Translations under genes and position numbers: made by a program | The notes under the pieces: generated by a model | Database searches by the model: none | Told to the model about the DNA's origin: nothing | The model's input: the letters and a program-made list of their open reading frames with translations, nothing else | In this document: piece after piece, positions 8,786-16,786 of the stretch | How positions within the stretch are numbered: the first letter of the stretch is position 1 | Layout of the letters: the number at the start of each line of letters is the position of its first letter | From: an uncultured Acetatifactor sp. | Lineage (GTDB): Bacteria > Bacillota > Clostridia > Lachnospirales > Lachnospiraceae | NCBI GenBank assembly: GCA_910578815.1 | Contig: CAJTSE010000005.1 | Location: 185,225-249,224 of the forward strand | Length of the DNA: 64,000 nucleotides | Direction: 5' to 3'

Positions 8786-9558
8786 ACAGTTATCTCCATG
8801 CTTCCAATTTCTCCCAGAGATACGAATTCGTTTCGTAAATCCTTGCTTTTTTGCTTTATATGGCTCACCTGTGAGCTATTATCATCCGCGGCATCTACTT
8901 CTTCAGCAGGCTCAATGCGGGTATAAAGATCCTCCCGTGTGATCAGCAGCGCATTTTCCTGCAGTTTTTCGCCTGCCTGATCCAAAAGGGCTTCTATTAC
9001 CTGAATTGGCTTAATGTTTCCCGCACTAGAGGCATCCAGCAGCATAGAAAAGGCTCTGCCATCCCAGCTCATTTCATAAATACCGGCTCTTAAGTCAAGC
9101 TCTCTGGTGCCCTTTTTGGTCTCCTTTATATATGGAATGGATTCTCTTGCCAGAAAGGAGGGAAGAAGAAGGAAAATGTCTGTTTTTGGAGCTCTGCCCT
9201 CCCGGAAACAGACGGTGTAAGAGGCGGCGGCTACGCTGGCCATAGCATTTCCTGCATTGTCTGGAAGCACCCTTGCAGATACAGTCTCTATTCCGTATAC
9301 GCTGACGGCGTTCAGTCTGTCTGCTGCATCCTGACAGGACTGCAGGGAATGCAGCTCAATATCCATATATTCCCCGTTGCTTTCCAGACCCACTCCCAGG
9401 GGCGCAGCAAAGGTCATAATTTGATGAGGGCTGTATCCCCCTGTATAAGCGATGTCCAGGCCGGCCCTTCGAATTGCCTTCTGGAAGTATCGCATCACAT
9501 CCAAGTGCCCGATGAAACGGACCGGACCGTATTTTCGAAATTTCACTCTTACCTTCAC
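8782..9558 (-). CDS. Radical-SAM-associated protein (TIGR03936/DUF2344)
   Basis: 258 aa partner protein of the TIGR03936 / DUF2344 family. The family hallmark at the N-terminus is clear: KVRVKF, then PVRFIGHLDVMRYFQKA and the YSPHQ motif. Its biochemical role is not established; it almost always accompanies the TIGR03960 B12-binding radical SAM protein, here encoded just upstream, and often RNase E/G, here immediately downstream, which suggests a joint role in RNA modification or maturation. GTG 9558 is the likely start: GGAGG lies five bases upstream, while the ATG at 9570 overlaps that site. The 3' end overlaps the RNase gene by 4 bases. Confidence 0.85.
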   Translation of the reverse strand: MKVRVKFRKYGPVRFIGHLDVMRYFQKAIRRAGLDIAYTGGYSPHQIMTFAAPLGVGLESNGEYMDIELHSLQSCQDAADRLNAVSVYGIETVSARVLPDNAGNAMASVAAASYTVCFREGRAPKTDIFLLLPSFLARESIPYIKETKKGTRELDLRAGIYEMSWDGRAFSMLLDASSAGNIKPIQVIEALLDQAGEKLQENALLITREDLYTRIEPAEEVDAADDNSSQVSHIKQKSKDLRNEFVSLGEIGSMEITV

Positions 9559-9601
9559 ACTAACCTCCATAATTACGCTTTATGGAATCTCACATTTTCA
9601 G

Positions 9602-9686
9602 GGCGATCAAGTTCCCAAGGTGACCAAGCTCCCAAGGTGACCAAGCTCCCAAGGCGACCAAATACTCAAGGCGACCAAGCTCCCAA
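9602..9686. repeat. Five tandem copies of a 17-bp unit
   Basis: Five adjacent 17-bp units with consensus GGTGACCAAGCTCCCAA occupy 9602-9618, 9619-9635, 9636-9652, 9653-9669 and 9670-9686; units 2 and 3 are identical and a degenerate sixth follows. They fill the spacer between the radical SAM gene and the DUF2344 gene, just before the latter's ribosome binding site. There is no spacer variation, so it is not a CRISPR array. Confidence 0.9.
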
Positions 9687-9727
9687 GGTGAACTTGTTCG
9701 CCTGCAAAAAATGCCGGTTCTTTCTCT

Positions 9728-11608
9728 TTATACTCTTTCCTCCGTGCAGACTCCGCCTCCGAATTTAGCGGCACCGCAGCCCTGACACTGCTGTCTGCAG
9801 TTGGCTGAAATCTCTTCCTGCCGGGCTTTTTCCCATTCCCGTTTTAAAAATTCCTTTGTGACGCCGCAGTCGATAAAATCCCAGGGCAGAATTTCGTCCA
9901 GGGGACGCTCCCGGTGGGTGTAAAAATCCACAGACAATCCACATTCTTTTATGGCCTCAATCCAGCGTTCATGATGATAGCATTCTCCCCAGGCATCGTA
10001 AATACTGCCCGCTTCATACACTTTGCGGATCACCTGGCCCAGCCGCCTGTCTCCTCTGGCCAGCACGCCTTCCATCACACTGGCATCGGCCTCATGCCAG
10101 TTGTATTTAATGCTCTTTTGATTCAGCTGCTCCGAAATGGCTTTCCGGGTCTGGTATGCTTTTTCAATAAATTCCTCTTCCGTGCACTGCCTTGCCCACT
10201 GGAACGGTGTAAAGGGCTTGGGCACGAAAAAGGAGGTACTGGTCACAATCTGTACCTTCCCGTTTGTCCGCTTTTCCTTTGGCACGGTATCAAAAAAGGT
10301 GGCGGCAATTTGATTGCTGAGCTCCGCAATCCCTCGTATATCATCTTCTGTTTCCGTGGGCAGACCCAGCATGAAATAGAGCTTTACTCTAGTCCAACCG
10401 CCCTCAAATGCCAGTGCCGCTCCGTTTAAAATAGCTTCCTCCGTCAGCCCCTTATTAATCACGTTGCGCAGCCGCTGGCTGCCGGCTTCCGGAGCGAAGG
10501 TCAGGCTGGATTTCCTGACATCCTGCACCTTTCTCATAACATCCAGAGAAAAGGCGTCAATGCGCAGAGAAGGCAGAGAGATATTGATATGCCGCCTGCC
10601 GCATTCCGCCAGCAGAAAATCAATCAGCTCCGGCAGTCTGCTGTAATCGCTGGAGCTTAAGGAGCTTAAGGTAATTTCCTCCTGGCCGGTATTTTCCAAC
10701 ATTTCCATGGCCCACTGCTTCAGGGTCTCCACATCACGTTCTCTCACCGGACGGTACATCTGGCCTGCCTGACAAAAACGACAGCCCCGGATACAGCCTC
10801 TTTGAATCTCCAGCACTACCCTGTCCTGGGTAATCTTGATAAAAGGAACCACAGGCTTCATGGGATAATAGGTGTTTGTAACATCCATTTGGATTTCCTT
10901 GGTGACCATTGTCGGGACACCTTCCCGCGTAGGATGAAAACTTTTAATGGTGCCGTCGTCGTTATAGACAGTCTCGTAGAAACGAGGTACATACATGCCG
11001 GGAATTTTTGCAGCCTGCAATAAAAATTCTTCGCGGCTTTTTCCGGCGTCCCGGCACTCCTTATACACATCCAGCAGGCGGCGATATTGTGTTTCACCTT
11101 CGCCAATATAAAATAAATCAAAAAAGTCTGCCAGCGGCTCCGGATTATAGGTACAGGGACCGCCGCCGATTACAATGGGGCATTCCTCTCCCCTCTCAGC
11201 AGCAATCAAGGGAATCTGTGCCAGATCCAAAATCTGCAGAATATTGGTGTAGCACATTTCGTACTGAACGGTGATACCCAGAAAGTCAAAATTCTTTACC
11301 GGCTCCTGGGATTCCAGTGCAAACAGAGGGATATTTCCCGCCCGCATGATCCTGTCCAGGTCCAGCCAGGGGGAATACACCCGCTCGCACCAAACGTCCT
11401 CCCAGGAATTAAACATGGCATACAGGATCTGGATCCCCAAATGGGACATACCGATCTCATAGACGTCGGGAAAACACATGCAGAAGCGGACGACAATTTC
11501 ATCCTTATTCTTTAACACAGAGTTTACTTCATGGCCGATATACCGCTCCGGTTTCTCTATTTTCATTAAAATATCATCCGAAATTGCAAGCCTGTCTTCC
11601 CGCAGCAT
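9728..11608 (-). CDS. B12-binding-domain radical SAM protein (TIGR03960)
   Basis: 626 aa protein of the TIGR03960 family. An N-terminal cobalamin-binding-like Rossmann region (about 40-180, with IVIGGGPCTYNPEP) precedes the radical SAM core, whose cluster ligands are Cys272, Cys276 and Cys279 in QRGCIRGCRFC. The C-terminus ends in a Cys-rich segment (CRQQCQGCG then GGGVC) that could bind another metal. The substrate is unknown; paired TIGR03960/TIGR03936 genes are widespread in clostridia next to RNase E/G, suggesting RNA-related chemistry. The next gene is separated by the 17-bp tandem repeats. It begins 42 bases after the lipoprotein genes and could be read through from them. Confidence 0.88.
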   Translation of the reverse strand: MLREDRLAISDDILMKIEKPERYIGHEVNSVLKNKDEIVVRFCMCFPDVYEIGMSHLGIQILYAMFNSWEDVWCERVYSPWLDLDRIMRAGNIPLFALESQEPVKNFDFLGITVQYEMCYTNILQILDLAQIPLIAAERGEECPIVIGGGPCTYNPEPLADFFDLFYIGEGETQYRRLLDVYKECRDAGKSREEFLLQAAKIPGMYVPRFYETVYNDDGTIKSFHPTREGVPTMVTKEIQMDVTNTYYPMKPVVPFIKITQDRVVLEIQRGCIRGCRFCQAGQMYRPVRERDVETLKQWAMEMLENTGQEEITLSSLSSSDYSRLPELIDFLLAECGRRHINISLPSLRIDAFSLDVMRKVQDVRKSSLTFAPEAGSQRLRNVINKGLTEEAILNGAALAFEGGWTRVKLYFMLGLPTETEDDIRGIAELSNQIAATFFDTVPKEKRTNGKVQIVTSTSFFVPKPFTPFQWARQCTEEEFIEKAYQTRKAISEQLNQKSIKYNWHEADASVMEGVLARGDRRLGQVIRKVYEAGSIYDAWGECYHHERWIEAIKECGLSVDFYTHRERPLDEILPWDFIDCGVTKEFLKREWEKARQEEISANCRQQCQGCGAAKFGGGVCTEERV

Positions 11609-11650
11609 AAATATTGATATTCCTTTCCGCTTGTATGGCTGATTTGCCGT

Positions 11651-13873
11651 TTATTTTCTTTCGTCCAGATAGAGCTGTACCCGGTTGTGGATATTGTCCG
11701 CCGTCTCTCTGGCGCTCCGTCCTCCTTCATAAAAGGATTGCAGCTCGCTTCCTATAATTGCCGAAAGTTCATCCGGCATGTCCGGTGCCGGCTCACTGCT
11801 TTTTACAAAATCAAGAAATTCCTCCAGCCAGGGGGTTCCGTCCGGTTTTAAGTCTTCCAGCAGTATGAATTGATTATCGTCGGGGTCGGCGGAACGGCGG
11901 ATCATATATCTATTATAGTGCTCCGTCACACTGTCACGTAAAACATCCAGGCGAACACTGCAGCCCTCTACTGTATACTGGTTTTCATAACTCAACAAAT
12001 AGGCGAGAAAATTTTTGATTTCTTCCTTGTGAGGGGAATTCTCGTTTACGGCCAGATACTGAAAGGAATAAGCTTCCACGTAGCTTCCGCTGCCGCTTTC
12101 CGAAGGAGTACCCACCAAATGGCAATCCTCGCCGTACCGGCTCATCATCGTTGAAAAATTGACCAAATCGTAAATGACAACACGTTTGGCGGCAATTTTT
12201 CCTTCCTTCAGCAAGGCGTCGATCTCATCTCCGTCCAGCGATACGTTCTTTTCACTGTACTTTTTACAAAGCTCCAAAATTTCTACGTAGTCCTCACTGT
12301 CCAGGTGGCTGATGCCCTGCTCCAGGTCCAGCAGCGGCGAGTTTATAATGCCGTTTCCAAACATCCAGTAATAGAGGGAATAAAAATCCGTATTGGAATT
12401 GAAAAAGCTGAACATCATTTCCCAGTCATCTCTGGATTCCAGCAGTTCCTTGAATTCGGATATATTCCAATGGTCTTTTTCCCAGGTCTGATTGCCGGTG
12501 ATCATGGTATTGAATTCCACCTGGGGAGTGATGGCTGCCAGTCTTCCGTTTACGGTCCCCAGCTCTAATACGGAGGGGATCATTTGGGCCTTTACATCTT
12601 CCGGAATCAGATCGGACAAGTCGCAGAGATACCCTTTGTCCGCCAGCAGAGCAATATCGTCTCTGGAGAGCAGCAGCATGTCCGGGCCTTTTCCAGCAGC
12701 CAGTTCAGCCATAATCCGGTTGCGGTAATCCTCCTGATAGGCTTCGCTTTCCGCCGTCTCCAGCTTAATGGGAAGCCCTTCTGTATCATAGGAAAAGGTG
12801 GATGCTTTGCGCTGAATATACGTCATACCGTCGGTCCCGCCGGGACAGGACAGCACGATTTCTTCCTTATTTACGGGCTTTTGAGCGGTGAGCATATAGA
12901 TCAGTAATTCATCTTTATCCATGCGGCATAGCAGCATTCCTTCATCAACAGGAAACAGGGCAAAGTTGACGCTGAAATCAATCCCGTTTTCATTCAGACG
13001 GAACAACTCATCCTGCGTATTCTTTTCCGGGTCCAGACGAAGCAGGACGCCGCCTGCCAGACAGTATAAAAGTCCGTCGGCATCACAGCAGACTGCCTGA
13101 GGCGTTCCGCCTTCTATTTGGGTAATGATTTGGCCGCTTTTGCCGTCAAACCAGGTCAAAACAGCGGTAAATGTATCCATATTCCAGCTGCTTAAGACTG
13201 TTCTGCCGTCTGCCAGGTGATAGGCCTTTTGACTGGAATAAAAATCCATATTCCAGGGATATTCCGCTTCGTCAGGAAAGGAATCCGCCGTCTCCAGCAT
13301 GTTTCCCGCAAGATCCATTTTAGCTAAAAAATAGGAATTCTCATTTCCGTTCAAGTCAAAAAGTTTCATGGAAATTTCGCCGTCCGCGGTCAGCCCCACG
13401 GAATAAAAGGTATAATCCGTGAGCCCTGGAACCTCCGGCGTCAGGAAATATTGCTCGACGGCCTGGGTTTTACTGTCAAAGGTCTGTACGCAAAGCCGTT
13501 GTCTGTCAGCGGCATTGCCTCCCTGAGCGGGAGTCTCCGGACGGAACAGGTAAATTTTTCCGTCATAAACATCAAAAAAATAATTCATTGCCTGGTAACC
13601 GGATTCCGGCTCATGAAACTGTATATTCTGACGTCCTTGCAGATACAGCTTATTTTCTGTGATCATCGCAGTGGAATTAGAAACCGACATACCGTTCGAC
13701 CCGTTATTATCTGTTTCATTGTTTTCGGAACCGTTGCCTGACTGATTGTTTTCCGGACCTGCAGACCCGACAGTTCCCGCTCTGCCGTCTGCGCCGCAGG
13801 CGGACAAAAGCAGACACCCCGTCAAAAGTATTGCTGCTACACGAAATATTCTCCTTTGATTGACCTTTTTCAT
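11651..13873 (-). CDS. Chimeric lipoprotein: propeller-like region plus solute-binding-like region
   Basis: 740 aa predicted lipoprotein. The signal peptide ends in the lipobox LLSACG. About residues 80-390 consist of repeated beta-rich strands reminiscent of a beta-propeller (for example YHLADGRTVLSSWNMD and AVCCDADGLLYCLAGG). From about 400 on it resembles ABC-transporter extracellular solute-binding proteins (ELAAGKGPDMLLLSRDD, LCDLSDLI, ITPQVEFNTMI). The start is ATG 13873 with GGAGGG upstream. It is a paralogue of the gene upstream, 19 bases away, with the same order of motifs and a matching C-terminal GTPWLEEF.DFV segment. No ABC permease or ATPase gene lies nearby, so the ligand and partner are unknown. 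Confidence 0.75.
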   Translation of the reverse strand: MKKVNQRRIFRVAAILLTGCLLLSACGADGRAGTVGSAGPENNQSGNGSENNETDNNGSNGMSVSNSTAMITENKLYLQGRQNIQFHEPESGYQAMNYFFDVYDGKIYLFRPETPAQGGNAADRQRLCVQTFDSKTQAVEQYFLTPEVPGLTDYTFYSVGLTADGEISMKLFDLNGNENSYFLAKMDLAGNMLETADSFPDEAEYPWNMDFYSSQKAYHLADGRTVLSSWNMDTFTAVLTWFDGKSGQIITQIEGGTPQAVCCDADGLLYCLAGGVLLRLDPEKNTQDELFRLNENGIDFSVNFALFPVDEGMLLCRMDKDELLIYMLTAQKPVNKEEIVLSCPGGTDGMTYIQRKASTFSYDTEGLPIKLETAESEAYQEDYRNRIMAELAAGKGPDMLLLSRDDIALLADKGYLCDLSDLIPEDVKAQMIPSVLELGTVNGRLAAITPQVEFNTMITGNQTWEKDHWNISEFKELLESRDDWEMMFSFFNSNTDFYSLYYWMFGNGIINSPLLDLEQGISHLDSEDYVEILELCKKYSEKNVSLDGDEIDALLKEGKIAAKRVVIYDLVNFSTMMSRYGEDCHLVGTPSESGSGSYVEAYSFQYLAVNENSPHKEEIKNFLAYLLSYENQYTVEGCSVRLDVLRDSVTEHYNRYMIRRSADPDDNQFILLEDLKPDGTPWLEEFLDFVKSSEPAPDMPDELSAIIGSELQSFYEGGRSARETADNIHNRVQLYLDERK

Positions 13874-13892
13874 GATACCCACCCTCCGATAT

Positions 13893-16127
13893 TTATTTCT
13901 GTTCATCCAGATAGAGCTGAATTCTGTTTTGTACTATCTGTGCAGTCTCTTCCGCGCTTCGGTCTCCATCAAAATAGCCTGCCAGTTCTTCGCGCAGAAT
14001 ATTGTAAACTGCCTTTGGAGTGTCCGGCTCTGGCTGGCAGTTTTCCACAAAATCCATAAATTCCTCCAACCAGGGAGTTCCGTCCGGCTTTAAAAAATTT
14101 GTATCATACATTTTCAGATAGATATAAGAACTCTCTCCCAGACCGTTAGTCCTTCGCACTCTGTAATTGCCGTCGGCATCCATAAACACACTATCCCGAA
14201 GGACGTCCAGCCTGACGCTGCAGCCTCCGGAGACGGTAAACTGCTGTTCATAGCTTAACATATAATTAATAAAATTTTGGACCTCTTCTTTACGCTTTGT
14301 ATTGGCGTTGACCGCCATGTAAAAATAGGAATATGGATGCACAAATGTGCCGCTTCCCTCATTCATAGGCATACCGACCATATGGCACTCTTCGCCGTAT
14401 TCTGTCATAACACGGGAAAATCCAAGAAAATCGTAGATCGTAACGTATTGCGCGGCGATCTTTCCTTCCCGCAGCCTGGCAATCATTTCGTCGCTTTCCA
14501 TGTGCGTGAGTTCCTGATTGTTGCCGTATTTTTTACACAGTTTCAGCATCCGGATAAATTCTTCGCTGTCAAAGCGGCTGATTCCCTGTTCCAAATCCAG
14601 AAGGGACGAATGATTTAGAGCGTAAAAAAATAAATTATAAAAGAGAGACCAGGAAGAGGCCCCTGCCTTTCCAGATCCAAGCAGTGGCTCCCAATCCTCA
14701 CGGGATTCCGTAAGCTCCATGAATTCGGCAGGAGTCCAGCTTGTTTCGGTCCAGCTCCCGTCATAAGTCAGCATGGAGGAAAACTCTACCTGCGGAGTAA
14801 ATCCCACCAGTTTTCCATCAACGGTTCCCATCTCCAATACCGCCGGAATCATCTGTGATTTGATTTCTTTGTCGATCATATTCGATAGATCCAGAACAAG
14901 CCCCTTTTCTGCCAACAGATGAAAGTCTTCCGGGCTGAGCACAATAATGTCCGGTCCTCTCCCGGCAGCCAGCTCGGCAAAAATTTTATTCCGGTAGTCC
15001 TCTTCATCTCCATCAGCATATTCCATCTCTACCGGGGCACCGTGTGGTTCGTGGACAAAGTAGGTACCCATGCGTTCCATTAAAACAAGTGCACTATAGG
15101 TTTTGTCTCCCGAAGTGACACCTACCCGGATTTCATTTTGGCCGCTGTCCGGCTTCTGGTCCGTGAGAACGTAAACCTCCACATTATCGTCGTTCATACG
15201 ACATAGCAGCATCTCGCCCTCTCCTGAAAGGAACAGAGCGGAAGCAGTGCCTGTATAGATTCCGTTTCTGTACAAATGGAACAAATCATCCCGGATGTTC
15301 TCTTCCGGATTCCAGCGAAACACACTGTCAGCTTGTCCAATACAGTATAAACCCCCTTTTTCATCATAGCAGACGGCACTGGGAAGTCCTTCTTCCAGGC
15401 GGCCGATCTCCTGTGTGGATTTCCCGTCGAACCAGAACAGGACAGTTTCCTGCGCCGTATCGTTCCATGTGCCGAGAATTGTTCTGCCGTCTGCCAGGTG
15501 GTACACCCTAATGTTAGAAAAGGGATCGCTATTCCAGGGATACTCTTTTTCATCGGGAACGGGATCAAGAATCTCCAATACCGTACCCTCCAAATCCGTT
15601 TTTACCACAATGTTGCAGGTTCCCTGATCCTTTTCCACTGCAAGCCTCAAAGAAATCTCGCCCTCTGAGGTCAGTGCCGCTGAATTAATCCAGTAGGGTT
15701 CGTAATCCGTTATCTCCGGCATCAGCACATGCTGCTTCGTTTCCTGAGCTGCGCTGTCGTAAATCTGCAGACAGATCCGCTGCTTTTCTGACGCAGCTGC
15801 CTGTGCTTCGGCGTTATCTGGCAAAGGAGCCTCTACCCGGAACAGATAGATCCTGCCATCCATGGTATCGTAAAACTGATTCAGAACCCGATAGCCTTCC
15901 TCAGAGTTTTCAAAATGTATTCTTTGAATTTCTTTTATGAACAGTAAGTCGTCTTCCGTTTTGTTTTCGGTGTTTTGGACGGTTTTTTTTATGTCGCCGG
16001 TGGCGGAATCCTTGCCTTCCGGGGGAGCTGCCGTATTTGCTTCGACATCTCCTTCATTCCTGCCGCAGGCGGAAATAAACAGACATAACAGTAAAAAAAC
16101 GGAGCTGATTTTTTTCCCTTTATTCAT
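13893..16127 (-). CDS. Chimeric lipoprotein paralogue: propeller-like plus solute-binding-like
   Basis: 744 aa predicted lipoprotein with lipobox LFISACG near residue 20. Its layout parallels the downstream gene: a low-complexity linker, about 300 residues of beta-rich repeats (VYHLADGRTILGTWND, AVCYDEKGGLYCIG), then a solute-binding-like half (ELAAGRGPDIIVLSPEDF, VLDLSNMID, GFTPQVEFSSML) and a C-terminal GTPWLEEFMDFVENCQ. The pair clearly arose by tandem duplication and has since diverged strongly. Start ATG 16127 follows AAAGGGG; a good promoter sits at 16183-16211. Function is inferred to be extracellular ligand binding; a sensor or scavenger role is as likely as transport since no permease is adjacent. 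Confidence 0.75.
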   Translation of the reverse strand: MNKGKKISSVFLLLCLFISACGRNEGDVEANTAAPPEGKDSATGDIKKTVQNTENKTEDDLLFIKEIQRIHFENSEEGYRVLNQFYDTMDGRIYLFRVEAPLPDNAEAQAAASEKQRICLQIYDSAAQETKQHVLMPEITDYEPYWINSAALTSEGEISLRLAVEKDQGTCNIVVKTDLEGTVLEILDPVPDEKEYPWNSDPFSNIRVYHLADGRTILGTWNDTAQETVLFWFDGKSTQEIGRLEEGLPSAVCYDEKGGLYCIGQADSVFRWNPEENIRDDLFHLYRNGIYTGTASALFLSGEGEMLLCRMNDDNVEVYVLTDQKPDSGQNEIRVGVTSGDKTYSALVLMERMGTYFVHEPHGAPVEMEYADGDEEDYRNKIFAELAAGRGPDIIVLSPEDFHLLAEKGLVLDLSNMIDKEIKSQMIPAVLEMGTVDGKLVGFTPQVEFSSMLTYDGSWTETSWTPAEFMELTESREDWEPLLGSGKAGASSWSLFYNLFFYALNHSSLLDLEQGISRFDSEEFIRMLKLCKKYGNNQELTHMESDEMIARLREGKIAAQYVTIYDFLGFSRVMTEYGEECHMVGMPMNEGSGTFVHPYSYFYMAVNANTKRKEEVQNFINYMLSYEQQFTVSGGCSVRLDVLRDSVFMDADGNYRVRRTNGLGESSYIYLKMYDTNFLKPDGTPWLEEFMDFVENCQPEPDTPKAVYNILREELAGYFDGDRSAEETAQIVQNRIQLYLDEQK

Positions 16128-16182
16128 AAATACCCCTTTACAGTGCTTAAGGCTGCTTTTATCTCTTGTTTTGAATAAGTGT

Positions 16183-16211
16183 ATTATACATCAAATACGA
16201 ATACAAGGCAA
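16183..16211 (-). promoter_or_regulatory. Sigma-A-type promoter for the lipoprotein pair
   Basis: On the minus strand TTGCCT (16206-16211) and TATAAT (16183-16188) are separated by exactly 17 bases, 56 bases before the first lipoprotein start. Confidence 0.75.
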
Positions 16212-16317
16212 GGACAGGAAGTTCTTTCTGATACCCGAAAGGCATATCCTATAATGAACCTGAAAATAATACATTTCCGTATCTTCAGGCCTTCAGAATA
16301 TTGTGCCTGCGGCCCAT

Positions 16318-16345
16318 ACGACGAAAAGCCTATGCTTTTCGTCGT
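16318..16345. repeat. Perfect 12-bp hairpin
   Basis: ACGACGAAAAGC at 16318-16329 and GCTTTTCGTCGT at 16334-16345 form a perfect 12-bp stem with a CTAT loop. No T-run follows on either strand. It lies 38 bases before the small membrane-protein gene and could be a terminator without a U-tract, a processing site or an operator. Confidence 0.7.
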
Positions 16346-16383
16346 CAAGAATTCGCAGGTTGTGGAAAGGCATGGTTATTAAG

Positions 16384-16728
16384 ATGAAAAATGTGAGTTC
16401 AGAACAGAAATTGCAGCTGATTCAGCAGATCCGCTCGCGTTATAACGAGGACAGATACGATCTGCGTGACCGGGAACGAATCTTGTATGGCAGGGAAAGT
16501 GTGCGCCCGTGGGAAGAAGACGAACCGGACCCGGAACAAGAACGTCCCCAGTCCACTTTCCGTCTGCGGGTCCTGTTGGCAGTTCTGCTTTTTGCGGCAG
16601 TAGTGATGATAGATTCATACAAAACTTCCCTTTGGGGCCTCACTGCGGAAAAAATTTATCAGATCCTTTCCGCAGATTATGAGGATAAATTTGAAGAATG
16701 GGTGGAGACGCTGTCCCAGGCGGAATAA
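16384..16728 (+). CDS. Small single-pass membrane protein
   Basis: 114 aa protein of unknown function. Residues 1-58 are charged and cytoplasmic-looking with an acidic stretch (PWEEDEPDPEQE), about 60-79 form one membrane helix (LRVLLAVLLFAAVVMIDSY), and the C-terminal 35 residues are acidic. The start is uncertain: ATG 16384 is chosen for its fit to the charged helix; ATG 16372 lies directly behind GGAAAGG and is equally possible. A TATAAT at 16252-16257 may be its -10 but lacks a clear -35. It is convergent with the helicase gene, 58 bases apart. I do not recognise the family. Confidence 0.6.
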   Translation: MKNVSSEQKLQLIQQIRSRYNEDRYDLRDRERILYGRESVRPWEEDEPDPEQERPQSTFRLRVLLAVLLFAAVVMIDSYKTSLWGLTAEKIYQILSADYEDKFEEWVETLSQAE

Positions 16729-16786
16729 ATTACAGCGGCTTAGTTTCATAAGCGGCAGCAATCTTTAAAATTCTGTACACTGTTTT

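Noticed and set aside
16729..16786. GH31 catalytic barrel downstream of the helicase stop, implying a frameshift
   Set aside because: Only 58 bases separate the stop from the next gene, and no barrel coding is found in any frame there.
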